Origin: Alphaproteobacteria bacterium
Lineage (GTDB): Bacteria > Pseudomonadota > Alphaproteobacteria > UBA2966 > CAIVPW01
Length of the DNA stretch: 34,140 bases
Assembly (NCBI GenBank): GCA_016869235.1
Contig: VGER01000016.1
Span: 1-34,140, forward strand
Direction of reading: 5' to 3'
The notes beneath the pieces are model-generated. The model saw nothing but the letters and a program-made list of their open reading frames with translations. It was not told the origin of the DNA and made no database searches. This document shows, one piece after another, positions 33,375 to 34,140 of the stretch. Each line of letters starts with the position of its first letter. The first letter of the stretch is position 1. A program made the position numbers and the translations under genes.

Positions 33375-33797
33375 GTGAACATGACCGTACGTCTGCCGAA
33401 AGGGTATCGGCCCTCGGAAGACGAGCCCTTCATGAGCAAGAAGCAGCGCGAGTATTTCCGTCGCAAGCTCCTGGCGTGGCGAGACGAGCTGCTGCGCGAG
33501 TCGAGCGAGACCCTGCAGCACTTGCATGAGGAGAGCGCGGCGGCGCCCGACATGACCGACCGCGCATCGGCCGAGACCGAGCGCTCGCTCGAGCTGCGCA
33601 CCCGCGACCGCGAGCGCAAGCTCATCGGCAAGATTGACGCCGCGCTGCGCCGCATCGAGGACGGCACCTACGGCTACTGCGAGGAGACCGGCGAGCCCAT
33701 CGGCCTGCCGCGCCTCGAAGCCCGGCCGATCGCCACCTTGAGCATCGAGGCGCAGGAGCGACACGAGCGCCGCGAGAAGAGCTACCGCGACGAGTAA
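33375..33797 (+). CDS. dksA: DksA/TraR-family RNA polymerase-binding protein
   Basis: DksA binds the secondary channel of RNA polymerase and, with ppGpp, adjusts transcription during starvation. The 140-residue product reads RLPKGYRPSEDEPFMSKKQR, YFRRKLLAWRDELLRESSET (coiled-coil), MTDRASAETERSLELRTRDR with the tip aspartate region, and the C4-type finger DGTYGYCEETGEPIGLPRLE. In this finger only one Cys of the classical four is present, so zinc binding is probably absent, as in Cys-poor DksA variants. GTG 33375 is chosen for its GGGGAG site; ATG 33381 is two codons later. The in-frame Lys/Ala/Pro-rich text upstream is open back to 33054 but contains the promoter. Confidence 0.92.
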   Translation: MNMTVRLPKGYRPSEDEPFMSKKQREYFRRKLLAWRDELLRESSETLQHLHEESAAAPDMTDRASAETERSLELRTRDRERKLIGKIDAALRRIEDGTYGYCEETGEPIGLPRLEARPIATLSIEAQERHERREKSYRDE

Positions 33798-33845
33798 GAA
33801 GACGGCTCGTCCTTGAGCTTTGTCTTAGGACGAAACCGCCGCCCT

Positions 33846-33874
33846 CCTCATGCTTCGACGAGTTCAGCATGAGG
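33846..33874. repeat. REP-like palindrome
   Basis: CCTCATGCT (33846-33854) pairs with AGCATGAGG (33866-33874) around TCGACGAGTTC. A closely similar palindromic repeat is scattered between genes in many proteobacteria. It lies between dksA and its terminator. Confidence 0.6.
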
Positions 33875-33901
33875 TGACCGGGGCAAGCCAACGAAACAAG
33901 A

Positions 33902-33926
33902 AAGGCCGGTCCATGGGACCGGCCTT
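33902..33926 (+). terminator. Terminator after dksA
   Basis: AAGGCCGGTCC (33902-33912) and GGACCGGCCTT (33916-33926) form a perfect 11-bp stem with a 3-nt loop, followed by CTTCGTG. It lies about 105 bp past the dksA stop and just ahead of the IS3-type fragment. Confidence 0.7.
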
Positions 33927-33959
33927 CTTCGTGTCCGAGGGGTTGTCTTCGCGCCACCG

Positions 33960-34140
33960 CTGGCGCGGGTCGGCGTGCGCACGCTGTTCATCGAGCCGGG
34001 CAGTCCCTGGGAGAACGGCTACATCGAGTCGTTCAACGCGCGGCTGCGCGACGAGCTGCTCAACGGCGAAATCTTCTACACGCTGGAGGAGGTCCGCATC
34101 ATCACGGGGCAGTGGCGCGAGCACTACAACAAGGTCCGGC
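33960..34140 (+). pseudogene. IS3-family transposase (OrfB) fragment, runs off right edge
   Basis: The plus frame reads LARVGVRTLFIEPGSPWENG, YIESFNARLRDELLNGEIFY and TLEEVRIITGQWREHYNKVR to the last base. This is the C-terminal DDE domain of an IS3-family OrfB transposase, including the catalytic Glu in YIESFN. The N-terminal two thirds, with the first two catalytic Asp, are replaced by unrelated sequence just after the dksA terminator, so it is a truncated copy whose 3' end lies outside the window. It differs from the IS3-type remnant at 3918. Confidence 0.85.

Overview
This is a high-GC window from an alphaproteobacterium. The clade is suggested by several gene families that are largely alphaproteobacterial (Usg-like, DUF2849, DUF1344, FliX) and by dense coding with many TGATG or ATGA gene overlaps. 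Genus or species cannot be named from the sequence alone. The gene content points to a free-living, respiring organism that can oxidise reduced sulfur and probably alcohols or aldehydes in the periplasm.

Layout. 1-114 is the start of a leftward membrane protein that runs off the edge, with a strong operator-like palindrome upstream. 392-666 is a frameshifted usg homologue. 781-2957 is groES-groEL behind a CIRCE-like element, ending in a terminator directly before pcm (3066-3734). 3735-4097 holds a short tandem repeat and an IS3-type transposase remnant. 4327-8200 is a tightly packed PQQ dehydrogenase / cytochrome c / secreted pentapeptide-repeat operon. 8201-9211 is decayed mobile DNA (an IS1-type remnant and a small zinc-ribbon-like ORF). 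9311-10614 is a receiver-like plus pentapeptide-repeat gene with one frameshift. 10800-15595 is an assimilatory sulfate reduction operon: cysG, DUF2849, cysI, and a DUF934-cysH fusion. 15668-17644 holds a small secreted DUF1344 protein, a proline iminopeptidase and a flavin reductase; the last two are divergent with overlapping ATG codons.

From 22383 down to 17645 a leftward cluster encodes soxY-soxZ, two small unknown proteins, a monoheme cytochrome c, a flavocytochrome c sulfide dehydrogenase flavoprotein, soxX and soxA. soxB and soxCD are not in the window, and the SoxY lacks the usual C-terminal GGCGG tail. Upstream of it and in the same orientation lie a two-subunit molybdenum hydroxylase (2Fe-2S subunit and Tat-exported Mo subunit) and a triheme membrane cytochrome c. 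Together these form a periplasmic electron-input block: SoxAX, flavocytochrome and the Mo-hydroxylase would all feed c-type cytochromes.

The right third is more broken. A TolC fragment abuts a HlyD fragment, followed by a TPR protein, an Rrf2 regulator with no usable start codon, a NosR homologue without nosZ nearby, a fliX gene with an internal deletion, an intact dksA, and an IS3-type transposase fragment that runs off the right edge. No tRNA, rRNA or CRISPR array was seen.

Possible undescribed systems are (i) the PQQ dehydrogenase-cytochrome-pentapeptide operon, whose enzyme has an altered metal-site pattern, and (ii) the sox/flavocytochrome cluster built around a tail-extended SoxY. Both are proposals from motif reading and have not been tested by search or alignment.
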